Counted from the first letter of the stretch, positions 33,202 through 46,100 are shown. The stretch: 64,000 nucleotides of DNA from Favolaschia claudopus (GCA_037176885.1 JAWWNJ010000223.1:62001-126000), one strand, 5' to 3'. The notes: generated by a model from the letters alone, not told the origin. Numbers and translations are program-made.

Positions 33202-35640
33202 TCAATGGTCAAATACCGACGTCGACCGTATCAGCTCCACCACCTCGACCGTCCTAGGAGTGAGCGAGCACTTGAAGGGAAGGGGCGTTCTGCGAGTTTG
33301 GTTAGATTTGCATTGAATCGAAAGAGAAAGCGGCGTCGAAAGGCTCACAGCAAACCGCCGCCACCAAATGCCATCTCATGCGGCTCCTCGCGCTCATCCG
33401 TCTCATCGGTGCTTCTACCGATGTCAAGCTTCGCCAACATGGAGACGACACCAATCCAAACCGCCGACATCGCGATGTGGCTACCAGGACAAATGCTGAG
33501 GGGGAAGAGTCACACATGAGCCACTTGTTGAGATGTGCGCTCAGAAAATGGCGCGTACCGCCGCCCAAAACCGAAAACACTTGTTTCGGGGTGGGGGATA
33601 GTCTTATTGAGCTTCCCGTCGTCATGAAGGAAACGCTCAGGTTTGAACGCTTCCGTGTCGGGTCCGTACAATTTCTAAAACGGCATCCAAGATCAGTTAT
33701 ACGAACGAGGAGAATACAAATCAGGAACCTCATCGCGCAAAATGGCCCTGAAATTTGCTCCATAAGAAAGTAGGTTTAAAGAAATATCAGAATTGAGACA
33801 GCGTCATCAACCCACCAAGCGTTGCCAATGACGAGGGATCCCGCTGGGAGGTGATACCCATGATACTGGTCGTCTGCCGATAGACGGTGGGGGATGCCTA
33901 TACCCGGCGTGAGCATCAGGGAAATCATCAAGAGGCATCGACCAACAACTCACCTATTGGCGCCAAAGGCCTCCACCTGAGCAGCTCCCTCATAACCGCA
34001 GCAACGTACGGCAACACGTCCTCGTCGTTCAAGTCCGGGAATTCACCTTCCATGCATCGTCCATCGTCGGCTCCGCCCGAATCTATCCGTACTCACCTGT
34101 CTGCTTCACAGCCTCGTCCACCTCCCTCTGCGCCTTCTTCAACACATCGGGATTCAACACCATGGCTAGAATAAATATAGAAAGCGTCGTAGCGATTGTC
34201 TCGACGCCTCCGATGGACGTCACCGCGGCGACGTTTTTGACCGTGGATTCGTCGAAGTATGAGGAGTCACGGCAGGAGTCGAGCGCTTGAAGGGCATTGA
34301 CGGTGAAGCAGGCTTGTGCCGTGCCTTCTTCCTGTGGGTTGAGGAAACATGCATTACTACCACATATGAAACTGAGAGAGACGGTGCAACAAAGCATCAC
34401 CATCTTTCGCTTCATATCCATGAACGGCACATTCCTCATCTTCTCCGCCAAATTCTTGCCCTCACGCGCGATGATTTGAAACCCCGCACCGGGGAACCAT
34501 TCAGGGACGTGGCGTAGGATTGGGAGGACATCCTATTAGATAGATTAATTGATATAAGTGCCTTCGAGCAATTGGTAGGACATAGACTCACCACAAGGAA
34601 GCGCCCAGGGACCACAGCGCTTGCGATATTCTTGATTCCTTGTTCAGCTAAATGAATGTACGGTGCCTCGCCGACAGCGGCGTCGCCGCCGTAGGTGAGT
34701 GAGATTATGACTTCTCCGGCATATCTACATTACATGCACCCGGATTTTGTTTAGCGAATTCAAATCAAATCGAAGACATAGAAGGAAGAAAGATTCGCAC
34801 CGATATAAATGCTCCAAATAATCCTTTGGCTCGTGTAGCAGCCTCCGTAGAAGATGATGTGCAGAGACACGCGTGGACGTGCGAAATTCGTTTTCGGTAG
34901 CAAGTGGGCTTAGCTCTTGGCTAAATAATCGTCGATGGGTTCGCCTAGCGGACAAGTATGTATGTTACTCAGGTTTCCGTGAGATGTGAAATTGAGTTGA
35001 CAAACGAACCATTCGTCCCCTGCGAAGGAAAGAAATCCGGATGACCGATAAGAAGGATGCTTGACAATGTCGTTGTCGACTTACCGTAGTTCATGAACAC
35101 TGTAATAACAGAGGCGATTGTTGAATAGGATGTAGAGAGATTCAAAGTCCACCTACCGAAGAGATATTTCCATCCCATGAGATCGCAAGCCATCGGTGCC
35201 GGGGGTCTAGAGCACGCCGCAAGCTCAATCAAAATCCATCCAACCCCACAGGCTACGCCTCACCGATCCGAATAAATCGCCGACCGCTTTGCGAGAAGTG
35301 CCTCAGTCGCAGATAAAGATGACAAGACAATCACAGAGGTCCCAACGAGATTAAGACGGATGATGTCTGAATCTACTGGCAAGATTAGTCATTCATCCCT
35401 TTCGGGCAGTACACGATGCAGACTGAGACGGCGAGGAATTCAATCACGCACGATATTCCCTGCTCCACTGCATGCAAGGCTCCCATGGCCGCGACGTCAA
35501 GCTGAACAGATTCCCCACAAGAGGCCATTGTGGCGGACCAGGGGGGAATGGGGGAAGCGACTTTGCACGTAGATATGAAGCAAACCATGCGCAGAGCGCT
35601 GCTGCAAATACGATGGAAAATCGAAGAGCTAATAACTTTC
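33202..35640 (-). CDS. Cytochrome P450 monooxygenase (5' start unresolved)
   Basis: Spliced by eye over about a dozen exons on the minus strand. Order: hydrophobic FSIVFAAALCAWFASYL, hinge PPFPPGPPQWPLVGNLF, LLAKRSAIYSDR, RTHRRLFSQELSPLA (C-helix region), PILRHVPEWFPGAG, I-helix GGVETIATTLSIFILAMVL, K-helix ExxR as RELLRW, DTEAFKPERFL, and heme loop FGFGRRICPG split by an intron near 33560. The end VVELIRSTSVFDH stops at 33204-33202. It resembles Agaricomycete CYP64-clan enzymes that hydroxylate small molecules at the endoplasmic reticulum. No in-frame ATG was found before the anchor: upstream is TGA, and the only nearby ATG is out of frame. The start may lie in an unseen small exon or be lost. 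It sits head-to-tail behind terpene synthase 2. Confidence 0.8.
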
Positions 35641-35676
35641 AGAACAAAACCAGGTCGTATGGTATGTTTGCACTGT

Positions 35677-36935
35677 CTAATTTGCGTATATAACGGCCTC
35701 CTTCAGAAAATCTAGCTTGTATCTTTTGCAATCAAGGTGGAATGCAATATTCCCATCTCGGGCAAATCTCCACTGTCTCGCAATCTCCAAATCAACATCG
35801 TCCAGATCGTTCACTCCGTCTTTCTCGTCCCATTCACCTCTCATGCTCCGTTCGCACTGCTCCAGCCGGAACAACCCGTCAATCCTCAGTACGGAATCTC
35901 TGAGTTCGTCGCAAAGCAATCGCACGGTGTCTTGTAGAGTCCACTGTCCGTTGATGCCTGTCCCCTTTGCTCCGACGGATACAAGGGATTGTGTGCGTAG
36001 GTGGATCAGGTTATAAGTTTCTCCCGCTAATTCCTCCTTGTAGAACGACAGGACATCGTTGTTGACCTCCTATAGACCGGTTTGTCAGAATTTCCTGTAC
36101 TTGCACTCGAACTTGACGTACGAGGAAAAATAACAAATCTGGCAATGCTCTGACGTATCTAATCAATGGCAGATCCTGTGCCTTCGTTGCTTTGAAAATG
36201 AGCGCTGCATAGGCTTCGGCAATTCCGCTCTTGCCTCGCATGTAATGCGGACTATACAGCATCCGGTATGGTCAACGCCACTCTTGATTGAGTTCTGAAC
36301 CTACTTACAACTTTGGCGCTAGAGCGAGAAGACTCGGTTGGGAAGCCTTGGGCGACACACATGGATCTCTTGGGTCCCCGCTGCCCTGCTGTAAGAAGAT
36401 CAGTTAGTTGCTGAAGTGCAAGGTGTTCAAAACTAACCTCAAGAGTCAGAATCTGTTTCTCTATCATGCACGCATCGATATGAACGATCCACGGAAGGAC
36501 AGCCAAGTCGCGCAGAACGGTATTATTCCCGTGAATATCCGATAGCTCCTGCATTGTAGCCTGATACAACGCTAGCGCAGGATGCTGTTGCTCTTGTCCA
36601 CGATACATTTGGTGGGAAAACTTGGCGACATCAACGAAGAGAGTATCGTTCTCGATAGAATCGTCGACGAAGAGGCAAAGAGCGGTGAGTCGCGCATAGA
36701 GAAATCGGACATCGAGACTGGCGTATCCGTAGGCTCGCTCGATGTAAATCCCTGCCGCGTGTTCCAGCGCGGCAAGCTGTTTGTTGCTCCAAGATGTTGT
36801 GGGTCCCAAGACGTCAATGACCCACGTATGAAGTCGCTCCCAGTACTCGGGATCGGGCGGGGGAAGAGGCTGGTAACGGTATCCGATCGAGTCGAAATAA
36901 CGCCCGAGGCATTCTGCGTAATTGCGGGTAGACAT
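35677..36935 (-). CDS. TRI5-type sesquiterpene synthase 2
   Basis: Paralogue of the synthase at 9442-10699. Exons 36935-36438, 36388-36309, 36251-36122 and 36069-35677 give 366 aa. The aspartate motif DDSIENDTLF lies at about residues 91-100, and NDVLSFYKEELAGET supplies the second metal site (Asn240, Ser244, Glu248). The tail RDGNIAFHLDCKRYKLDFL resembles the C-terminus of the TRI5 family. All junctions are GT-AG and in phase. It should cyclise farnesyl diphosphate to a sesquiterpene whose identity is unknown. The adjacent downstream P450 on the same strand is the obvious candidate tailoring enzyme. Confidence 0.9.
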
Positions 36936-37460
36936 TCAGGAAGAGGTACGAGACTTATGGAATTATGCCAACAAGTGTGAAGTTTGAATGCTTTATAGTG
37001 TTCTGACCCTACTCAATGAACAGGGCTGACGCGAAGGCAATGCAATGAACGAACGGAATGGTCTAGTCCATTTTGCACGTAAGTATGAGCCGTGAATGTC
37101 GTCGCTCCTTGCACTCCGCGAACGTTTATCGCAGCACAATCCATATCTCTTCGTTCCATACGTCCTTCTCCCTGTATCGCGCCGCGAATAATTGTGGCCC
37201 GCTTCAAGAAGTCACCAAATGACCATATTCAATGTGATCAAATATTGTAGGCTGCGTGGGTCTACGATAAGCGTGGCAAACCTGATACTCTCGGAAGTTA
37301 CTAACTGCCGATTTTTGCCCCGGGAATGAGTCAGGGATACTTTCTAGGCTTGTACAATAGGTATGAGCGCATCCGAAAGCAGCATTCGAGTTTTCTTATC
37401 TATTTACGTGGGCATCGCGGCGGACAAAACCGTCAGCGAAATGCCAGTACCGCGGTGCGT
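36936..37460 (-). promoter_or_regulatory. Shared terpene synthase 2 upstream region
   Basis: Alignable in patches with 10700-11420 ('tatagtgttctgac', 'gagccgtgaatgtcgtcg' and, further out, 'gcggcggacaaa'). Contains the presumed promoter. Confidence 0.4.
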
Positions 37461-37929
37461 CGGAGAGACTGTGGAGTCGATTGCTCGGACAGCTGAACCC
37501 GGTGGACGCAAATACCGAGTTGCAGACCACGTTTTTCTATTGAGAACTCACTGCTCTCGCACCCGCGACGCTGAAGTGCCGGATACCTTTTTTGCTTCTT
37601 GTTATACCTTATCCGAAGGTCAACAGCGAAGATGTCTGATAGACGGCATTCTGTCACGGAGTTGCAATTCTGTGGTTCGTTGTCCGTCTTCGGATTTTAT
37701 TAGATTTTGCACAAGTTCGCTCTCGATCGATTCTTGGATCTTTGCCCATGATAGGATTCATGAAACAGCAATTGCCTTCAGGTGAGGTTAAATAGGGCCC
37801 CGGTGCATGTCGATTGGTTGAAAGGCTAGTAACTATAGAAAGTTTAAATGGGAATAAATATGGGGGGAATGAATGTTGATCGTGTGTATGTATGACAACG
37901 CCAAAAAAAAAGTGTGGCGAATTGTTCAC
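37461..37929. other. Intergenic, no gene seen
   Basis: Open frames in both directions lack domains. Left unassigned. Confidence 0.3.
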
Positions 37930-38340
37930 ACCCTGGTAGCCGAGGTTAGCTCGTTTGATATTCCGAAAGAGATACTTACATACATGGAATCATTGTTATT
38001 GGTCCTGGTAAAGGGTGAATCTGCGTCGTAGGCTCTGCGAGCGCGGCCTGAGAGACACGATCGTTGGGTTTTGTTTTATCCTGCAGTCCAGATGACTCAC
38101 CGGTTGAATTCATCCCGTTTGTCTCAGCTTCTCTCATACTCTGCTTGATTCGGCGTTGGCGTTCCTTCACCATCAACAACTGAAAAAAAAGAATCTGTTG
38201 AGATGGATACAGAACCCTTTTTCGACGAAGCTTACATCGATGTCTTTCTCGGGTTCCTTGACTTGATCGGCGCATCCACTGATTTGCCGGCTGAGCAGCC
38301 AAACTTTCTGAACATATTCCTTGACGGCGTTGGGAGCGCA
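37930..38340 (-). pseudogene. MemX 3' fragment
   Basis: Matches 3880-4310 in the same orientation ('cacaccctggtagccgaggtta' near both starts). One frame reads NAVKEYVQKVWLLSRQISGC, the MemX exon-2 signature. The first exon and membrane segments are absent, and the start abuts the edge of the inverted duplication. Confidence 0.55.
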
Positions 38341-39022
38341 TTGTTGCACAAATATTGGAGGGAAGCATGCGGCGCAGTCGAAGGAGCGTCGATGCCATTC
38401 GACGAGGAATCTTCGTACCAGACATCACGCGAGAGATTAGAAAGCTATGACCCGTAAACTGGCATATACAAGGTATGTTGGGAGCAATTAAGTCGAGGAG
38501 AAGTTGTGGAAATAACGCCTGGTGCGAGGAAATCTGGGGAAGACAAAAATAACAAAAATCCAGATACAGCCTGAGCAGTCGCTAGCCCGATATCGCGATC
38601 GTTCCAGTAGAAACGGTCGAAAATGAACAGGGCGTTGCCACAAGTGACATAGAGATCATAGATGTCTTGAATGCTTGTAGAATTCGACGAGGAGGACGTG
38701 TCGACGCCGACGATGGTGGTGGTCAAGAGCAAGAGGAGTCACTGATGTGACGCCGGGTCACGTCGCCGTCGGTGCCGGTTTGACGTCACTGGCATCGAAA
38801 CCGCGCTCGGGAAGGACACTGGGACTTGTTGAGGCAAATGGGAGTTGACAAAATTTGCAAAATGAGCTATGCAGATGCATTTGTTACGCTCCGGTGCAAG
38901 GTTCGTGCAAATTTGACGCCAAGCAGGCAAAAAACCGTAGACCGGCGCCTAATGGGCGCTAAATGTGTCCTGTACAGAAAAGTATCTCCGAAAATAAAAT
39001 TTGTTCGCTCTTTCTTCCTGTA

Positions 39023-39932
39023 TGGGCGATATATTGTGCAAAAAATAATTTCGACTTCTGCCGAGGATTTGAGCACAACTGATATTTTGGTGACAACTTG
39101 CCGAATTTGCTGACAACTTTGAAACACATTGACAACAACTTACATGACAACTTGAACCTGACACAACTGCATCTGAGTACAATTCCCCTTGCTCGGCTCC
39201 CACCACAACAGCAACCTCGGACCGCACCACACACAACTTTGGTTCGTTTGGAACCAACATCACGGAATCTGCTGATCGCCGATCCGGCCAGTGATCAATT
39301 GGTTCGGCATACCGGCGCTCTTTCTTTTGCATTCTTTGCAGAGTTCCGGTAGCAAAAAGACCTTCGAACAGTTAATCTAAGTGGGATCTGACTGTTCAAT
39401 AGGGTATCTCTGTGACTATACATGGTAACTGAATTTTTACGGTAGACCTTCAAAGTCGAACCCATGGTTCAATTAAACTTAAAGGGGACCAAATCCTTCT
39501 TTCAAACCTTCTTGAAACTCCCAAAGAGGTAGCTAAAATGTATCTGTATTGTCATGCTGTCCCGATGTACCATAATGGAAAGTCCTGCTGGATTCTCAGG
39601 CGTCGATCCCGCAACATCAATTGATCAATCTATCCTGATGGATTCCATCAAGCCGAGGACGTGTCGAGCGCATCGCTGTTCAAACACAAGCTGGAATGCC
39701 TTCAAAGTGTGTGCCATAGGTGGGAGTTGCCAAGGCCTCATCTTGCGGTTGTGCACAACTTCAGTTGTATCTGAATCAAGTTGTCGAAAAGGATGTTGTC
39801 AAAATCAGACTCAAAGTTGTCGCTAGCTGAAGTTGCCCACAAATGTTCGTTAATTTGAGTGGGTTGTCGCTTTTTGTGGCTCAATTCAGTGAAGTTGTCA
39901 ATTTTGAATTTTTGCACAGTATATGTGCCATA
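39023..39932. mobile_element. hAT-like non-autonomous transposon (910 bp)
   Basis: Exact 8-bp target duplications TTCCTGTA flank it (39015-39022 and 39933-39940). Imperfect terminal inverted repeats: TGGGCGATATATTGTGCAAA and, from the other end, TATGGCACATATACTGTGCA. Many GTTGTC/GACAAC words cluster near both ends as subterminal repeats. The other arm of the inverted duplication has the empty site with a single TACAGGAA at 17987-17994. No transposase frame is visible. Confidence 0.88.
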
Positions 39933-40648
39933 TTCCTGTAGTCTAAGAATTGAGATTGAATCTCTATACATGGTCAACCCATACGGTGTCAATATCTCTG
40001 AGACCAGGCAACACTGTAAAGAATTTATTCAAGCAGAAATATTTGCAATTGATCGAGTGAACATGGAGTTCAACCTGCTCGGACTCCTCGGGCTCGATTG
40101 GAATGGTCGGGCCGCTCACTCTACAGCAAATCGGAAGCCGGACGGCATATGCCTTCGCTGCATCCGTGCAATCAACTCTTTTGTCGCGCCGACAGGTGTG
40201 GGTGCTGCGGCATTGTTCGGCATGCTGGTATTTTTGTTGCATTGTCATCTGTGAGGCTTGGATATAGGCAGTTCCATTGACAATTTCTAACTTACAACAC
40301 GTTGTGTTTTCTCTAGGACGAGAACTGCCACATTGTGCTCTTTACACATTTGAAGCCGCGAATCGCAGCACATTGTCTCTTTTGATTCTATTTGAGACAG
40401 TATGTGTGTATATATGGGCGGTATACTGTCTCAAGCATACCTGCTCGTACTAACGGTAGGCTCAATATCATTCATGTCTCGTTTACCAGGCCGCTGTCTT
40501 TGACCCAATTCAAATGCGTGTCTGTTTGCACTCTGTTAAAGTTTCAATGTTACAATCAACCAAGGATCGAGTCTGTGCTTCTGCCTACTGCCAATAAACC
40601 TCGCTATTCTACTCTATACTCAACTGTCTCGTCGAGCTCACATGCCTT

Positions 40649-41531
40649 CTACGCGCTGAAATTCCAAGGGACGAGGTAAGCTCCAAGAGCTGCATGACTA
40701 CAGGATACCCACATTGAACCATTGATAGACGCGATTGATGCGGATGAGCTTTCCCCGACACGTCTGCGAACGCATCCTGTGGAAAATTCTCTTTCTGAAT
40801 TTCATCTCATACAGGTAACGACTTACCCGAGATGTTATTTGTCGCAATTCCTTCCGCCTCCCTCACCCCCTGTAAAATCAGCCGTCCGCGTTCGTTCATG
40901 CTCAGTATCTAGAAGATCATACCGTCAGCTAAGGGAGGAGTGAATCTGTCAAGGTGCACACCCGAATGCTTTTCTCAATTTCCTTCACTTCATGGGCACA
41001 CCGATTGATTCGCTGGGTGAGCTGCCACCTTGTCTGTACATATTCTTTGATAGATGTCGGTATTTGTTGCAGTGCTTCGAATATTTCTGTCTTGCTCTTC
41101 AATGTATCCGGAATTCGTGTCAGAATCCGGAGAAATGCAGTGGGGTTGCGTATTTTGTGCGTCATAAATTCCGCCTCGATCTTGGCTGCCGCTAATTTTG
41201 CCCTGCATAAAGATGAGTTTAATTTTCCGTAAACAAAAGACGGTACTCCAGGGACGCACCTGAACAGCCGCACTTTCAATTCCACCACATCGCCATGCCA
41301 GTGCATCAAACAAGATTCCTCTGCCTGGAGCAACAGGTCTTCAATTTTCCTGATCGTGTTTTCGAGTCGAGAGAACTTGTACGATGGGCGGTGACGATCG
41401 ATGGTAAGCAAAACCAGAATAATTGAGATGAGCGAGATGAATAGAGTAGTATGCCCCGATATTAAGGCAAGTCCGGCGCCAATTATCGCGGTGAAAACCG
41501 CACTGTACGTGCTTTGCAGAAAGTCGTGCAT
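40649..41531 (-). CDS. MemX small membrane protein, right-arm copy
   Basis: Collinear with the copy at 16560-17374. The N-terminal hairpin has helices SAVFTAIIGAGLALISG and FISLISIILVLLTI. A coiled-coil segment follows with RLENTIRKIEDLLLQAEESC and HWHGDVVELKVRLFR. Exon 2 carries KLAAAKIEAEFMTHKIR and KEYVQTRWQLTQRINRCAHE. The start at 41531 (MHDFLQSTYS) matches the left copy; an in-frame ATG at 41570 would add 13 residues. The left copy stops at ...NGSM, while here a substitution lets the frame run about 18 codons further to the TAG at 40651-40649. Unknown function, probably membrane-anchored. Confidence 0.65.
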
Positions 41532-41842
41532 AGTAAGGGAGGAAGAACGCGTACGAGCTACGTGTCGCATGCAGGAGACGGGGCCGTTTTATGGGTACCG
41601 TACTTGGCGCTTCAAAGAATTCCTCCTCCAACTTTGTGTGGGAGCCAACTAGGCCGAATTTACTATGTTGTGCACTTGATATTTCCTCTTCAAGTTTCTG
41701 TGGGAGCCAACGAGGCCTAGCCTGGGAATTATCCTGGCGCTAATTTGGCGCAGAACTGAGAGTCTGACAGCCTTGTCTTCCGTGAAGCTGTTGGCACTGA
41801 GCATTTATAACCTTGTCTGACCAAAGCCCAAACAAGTAAGGA

Positions 41843-41975
41843 CTGTGCCATTACGATCGGTTGCTCACATTAGGTGAACAATTCCGAACAGGGCGACGGA
41901 ATACGACGACTTTTGGCGGTCAAGAAATCCCCAAATTTCTCTGCCTGCCGGCACTTGCCGAACAATTCTCGATGC
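41843..41975. mobile_element. Partial MITE, relative of the 32.6-kb element
   Basis: Shares the left end (ATTACGATCGGTTG, then GAACAATTCCGAACAGGG) and an internal CCGGCACTTGCCGA with 32623-32877. The right end is missing or degenerate and no TA duplication is seen. Confidence 0.6.
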
Positions 41976-42479
41976 CGCAAAGATTAAACATTGAGATGAC
42001 TTGAGTAGTCCGAGTCGTATAATCGTTGCGTGTGGTGAGGAGACGGATATTATCGTTGTATATGAGTATTGGTCTGGAAAGGATGAAGGATGAAATGAAA
42101 TCAACGACAGACCGAGAGACTAATGCCGAGTACGCATGTCAGCATTTGTACACGGCGTACTCGAAAAAAAAGAAAATCGCGGCTTCCGAAGAGTGGAGTT
42201 CTCAGTTACTTGATTGAAGTCAAGTGTATTATAGCGGGGAGAACCAGAAGAGAAAGTTTTGAGAGAAGGAAATTGATTCAGCGATGAGAATGTGGTCGGT
42301 AGAGGTGCGATGAAGATTATCCAGAACTTGAAGTCTAAGAACTTGAACGGCCGTTACGGTGCGCCGGGTGCGGCCATTGCCAGTGTCGTCGATGCAACAC
42401 ATCGTCACAGAGAGTATACATTCAAGAGTGAATCAATACGCATCGAAAGCCAACATTGACGATGTTCGGTTTAGCGGTG
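41976..42479. other. Intergenic, no gene seen
   Basis: Nothing recognisable between the MITE fragment and the family A upstream block. Confidence 0.35.
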
Positions 42480-43135
42480 ATCATGGAGGAAGGACGAAAG
42501 GAAGCGATTTTGTGTGTCCGTGTTTGTTCGAGGTCTGTGCACGCTCGGACCGTTTGGCCGAGCAGCGCCACGTCATCCACTTCCTCGTCTTTCTAGGCTC
42601 TGCTCGTTGTGTCTGTTCGTCGTCAAGCGTCGCGTCGATGGAGGGAGGGCGGGTGTGAATAGAGGATGAGGGGGAAGGTGGATGGGCAGGGAAGCAGCGG
42701 GGACGGTTAGCAAGCGGGATGGGTGGCGATGGCAATTTGCAAAGCGATAAACGACTCGGTACGTGGTGGTCCCCTGCATCCTCGCAGCCATTCTCATTCT
42801 CTCCTCTCCCTTTAATTAGGTCTGCTTGGGGTTCACAAGGGGCGCGCTAGAACGAGCTTCTTTTTCGTAGACTTTATCGTCGTTTTGAATCTAAATTCTT
42901 CACAAAATCCCTTTGCTTTCGTACCCGGAAACTCACCGCCTTGTTATTCTCTTGTCCCCTTCGACAATCGTCTTTCTCTCCTCGTTGTTTGTTGTCGTGG
43001 CCATGAGGCGGTTAGGCTGCCACGTAATCAAGCCCCCATCTTTCTCTCGCCTTGTTCTCTCCTCCTTCCATCATCTCCTCGCTCCTTCCTCGCCACCCCT
43101 GTACACACTCCCTCCCTTGACCCTTGCCGCCCCCG
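42480..43135 (+). promoter_or_regulatory. Conserved family A upstream block, copy D
   Basis: Same module as in the other copies, in plus orientation. The conserved core is at 42533-42590 (reverse complement reads GTGGCGCTGCTCGGCC, then GAGCGTGCAC). A TTTCGTAGACTTTATCGTCG stretch (42862-42881) precedes the start. Confidence 0.5.
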
Positions 43136-46100
43136 ATGCCCCGCACCGAACCCACAACCCCCTCCCGCCGGCGCGCCGCCCGCGCCTCTCACTCTTCCCG
43201 CCCACCCCCAAAACTCGCACGCACCGCGGCCTCCGTCGCTGCTGCCGCCGCCGCCTCCGTGTCATTCCCTCCTCCTCTGACATCCACCTCCGCCTCCACA
43301 CCTCCGCTTCCCACGACAACGTCGACGAAGACGCAAGCCAAAACCCCCAAGAAATCGAAAAAGAAAGACACCGCGCCATCGACGCCGGCGCAAACATGGC
43401 GGCACCCCGCCGAGCTGCCCTACATCCGCTCGCCCTCCGGCAAACACGGCACCTGGGACGACATGACTATCGTCCGCTTCCTCGTCGCCAACGCTGGGTT
43501 CTCTATCCCGGGTCGCTCGGCATCGTCGTCGTCGGAGAAGGAGGAGGGGTTCTTCCAAGTACACTTCCCCGCCAAGGACGAGGACTCAAATCAAGACTCA
43601 AAGCCGAACGCAGGAGAAGCCGTCACCCTCCCAACACCCTACCGCCTCTCCCTCCTCTGGACCGCCAAATACCTCTGGACATCTCTCCACCTCGTCCTCA
43701 CCGCCGACCCCGCCATCCGCGACGCCGAGTGGAGGGAGACGAGGTTTGAGATCCTGCATTTGGCGAGGTTGATAGACGTTCTCCTCTCTCGTTCTCCCAT
43801 AGAGCATCAAGCGTTGAGCTCGGAGTGGAGATGTCCTCCGTTTGATAGGGCTTTGAGACGATTCTGGCACCACTGGCTCATAAGCAGGGATGAGTTTGTG
43901 AGGGATTTTTGGCGCGAGTTTGGGGAGGAGGAGTTTGAGGACGGGGATGTGCTTGGGTTAGGTGAGTCACTTCTTTCTCCTCGTTATCTTTCTTTCTTGA
44001 TCGAGGACCTTCATTTACACCCTTTCTTTCATTGTTTCGTATTCCTTCGCATTCTTCCTTCGCTATTCCCCGTTTTATCTTTCCCTCTTTTGCTCCACCT
44101 CTTCGTCCTTGTCTGGTTATCCCTTTTTCTTCTCCCCTTCCCTTCCGGTTCCAATTTTCCATTCCGCATCGCCGTCGCTCGCTCGCTCGCCCGCACCGCA
44201 ATACCCACCTCTTCCCTTCCCCCGTCCGTTTTCTTGTCTTTTCATCATCGCCTTTCCGCCTCGCTTCATTTACATTTTTCTTTCTCCTCCTTCCCTCTCT
44301 CCCTCAATCCCGTTGGCTCGATCATTCTCCACCTTGCCCCATTTTATCTTCCTCTTCTCCCCTGCTTATCCTTATCCCCACACTCACCCCCTCCCCAGCC
44401 TGGCCCCGCTGGGTCCTCAAAGGCCACAAAGGCTTCCTCCTCACAAAGGCCGAGGTCGCCAACGGCATCGATGTGCAAGGATTCTTGAGGGGGTTTTCGG
44501 TCGACGAGGAGAAGGGGGAGTTTGGGTATCCCGAGGCCGACAAGGATGGCGAGGTGAGTACATATGCTTCGCGGTTTTGGGATCGTTCTTGTCTTCTTCT
44601 CTTTCTTGACCCTGTTCATTTAACGCACATTTCTCATCTTATTGTTGTTCTTCCATCTCTCTCTCCCCTCCCCTTCTCATTCCCTTGTCTTTCTTCGGTC
44701 GCACGTTTCATCCTTATCCTATATTCCGTTTTTTGGCTGTTCTTTCATATTCATACTAACTAATTCGGATCCGATTCAGGACGCGCAGGTCCCGCCCGCA
44801 CGGCCTTCCGAGTCGAAGAGCAGGAGTAGCCAGATTGTTGAGGGAGGCGGAGGCGAAGAGGAGGATGGGTCGAAAACGAAGTCAAAAGTGCGTCGGATTT
44901 GTGTGGTTTCTTCTTGTCTCTTTCCCTGCCGTGTTTTCAGTATTTAGTTAGTTGCCACTACCTTATTTACTTCATTTCTTTCAACGCTCCGTCCGTAGTC
45001 TTCATATTCGAATTATCTTTCACTACGATTTTGTTTCGTGCATATTTCGTTCCATTTTTTCAATACCTCCTCCCCTCTTCTCTCTTCTCCCTTCCTTCCT
45101 CGTTCTCTTACTCTTTTGCTTACCGGACTGATGATTTTTCTCCAGAAGAAAGTCGTCAAGAAACCCAAATCCACTCCGCTCGCTCAATCCCAGGACGACT
45201 CGGACCAACAGCGCAATGCAACAAGGAGGAAATCTTCGCCCGAGGCATTGGTGAGTCTTCGTTCTTCGTTCTTCCATATGTCGCTGCCGCCCTTTGGTCA
45301 TTCCATTGCGTCGTCGTCGACCAACTCACCTATTCCTCAGGGATTGTCCTCGAAGGAAATAGACAACGCTTCCCTCGTCGAGTCAATGCTGGTCGACGCT
45401 GCTTTACCTCGATCTCCGAGTTCTACAGAGGAGGAGGTACGCATCAGTGTATTCAACTCATTCTTTGCTAACTTTGACATTCTTCAGATACCCCTCGACC
45501 CGCCTCTCCCTCGTTCTACCACCACACCCACACCCACCACCCCCCGCCCTCCAACTAGTCGGGAGATGTACATCGAAGTCCCGCCGCTCGCGGCTGACGA
45601 TCCGAGGAAAAATATCGGTCGTCGGCCGGCGATGGGTAGGGGTAGAGCGGCGTTGAGCTCGACGGCGATGGGGAGTGTGCGGCCGGGGACGGGGAGAGTC
45701 GTCGGATTCGTTGGGGCGGAGGATGGGGAGAAGTCGGAAGATGGGGATGAAAATGCTGAGGAGGAGAATGGGGATGGGGATGTGAATATGGAAGTAGGGG
45801 CCGAGGAAGAAGAGGGGATTGTAAAGGGGGAGGAGGAGGTAGACGAGTCGGAACTGGACCTCGATTCGGATCTGGAATTGGGGTATCCTGAAGAGGTTCA
45901 GTCGGTTGAGTTGACGCCTGCGACTGCTCCTGCGCCAAATGAGCACGAGAAGGAGAATCTGATTGACGAGGACGAAGACAATAGCGAGCCTTCGCTGTCG
46001 CGCTCAACCTCACCTGTTCTGCCGCCGCTGTCGAGTGCGCGCTTCCCTCCTCCCGCTCCCACACCAACCATTCCTTCCGTATCGACCCCGCCCATACAAC

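Noticed and set aside
33302..33763. 153-codon continuous minus-strand frame as its own protein
   Set aside because: It is a frame mixture across P450 exons. The spliced reading gives PERF, FGFGRRICPG and the usual C-terminus.
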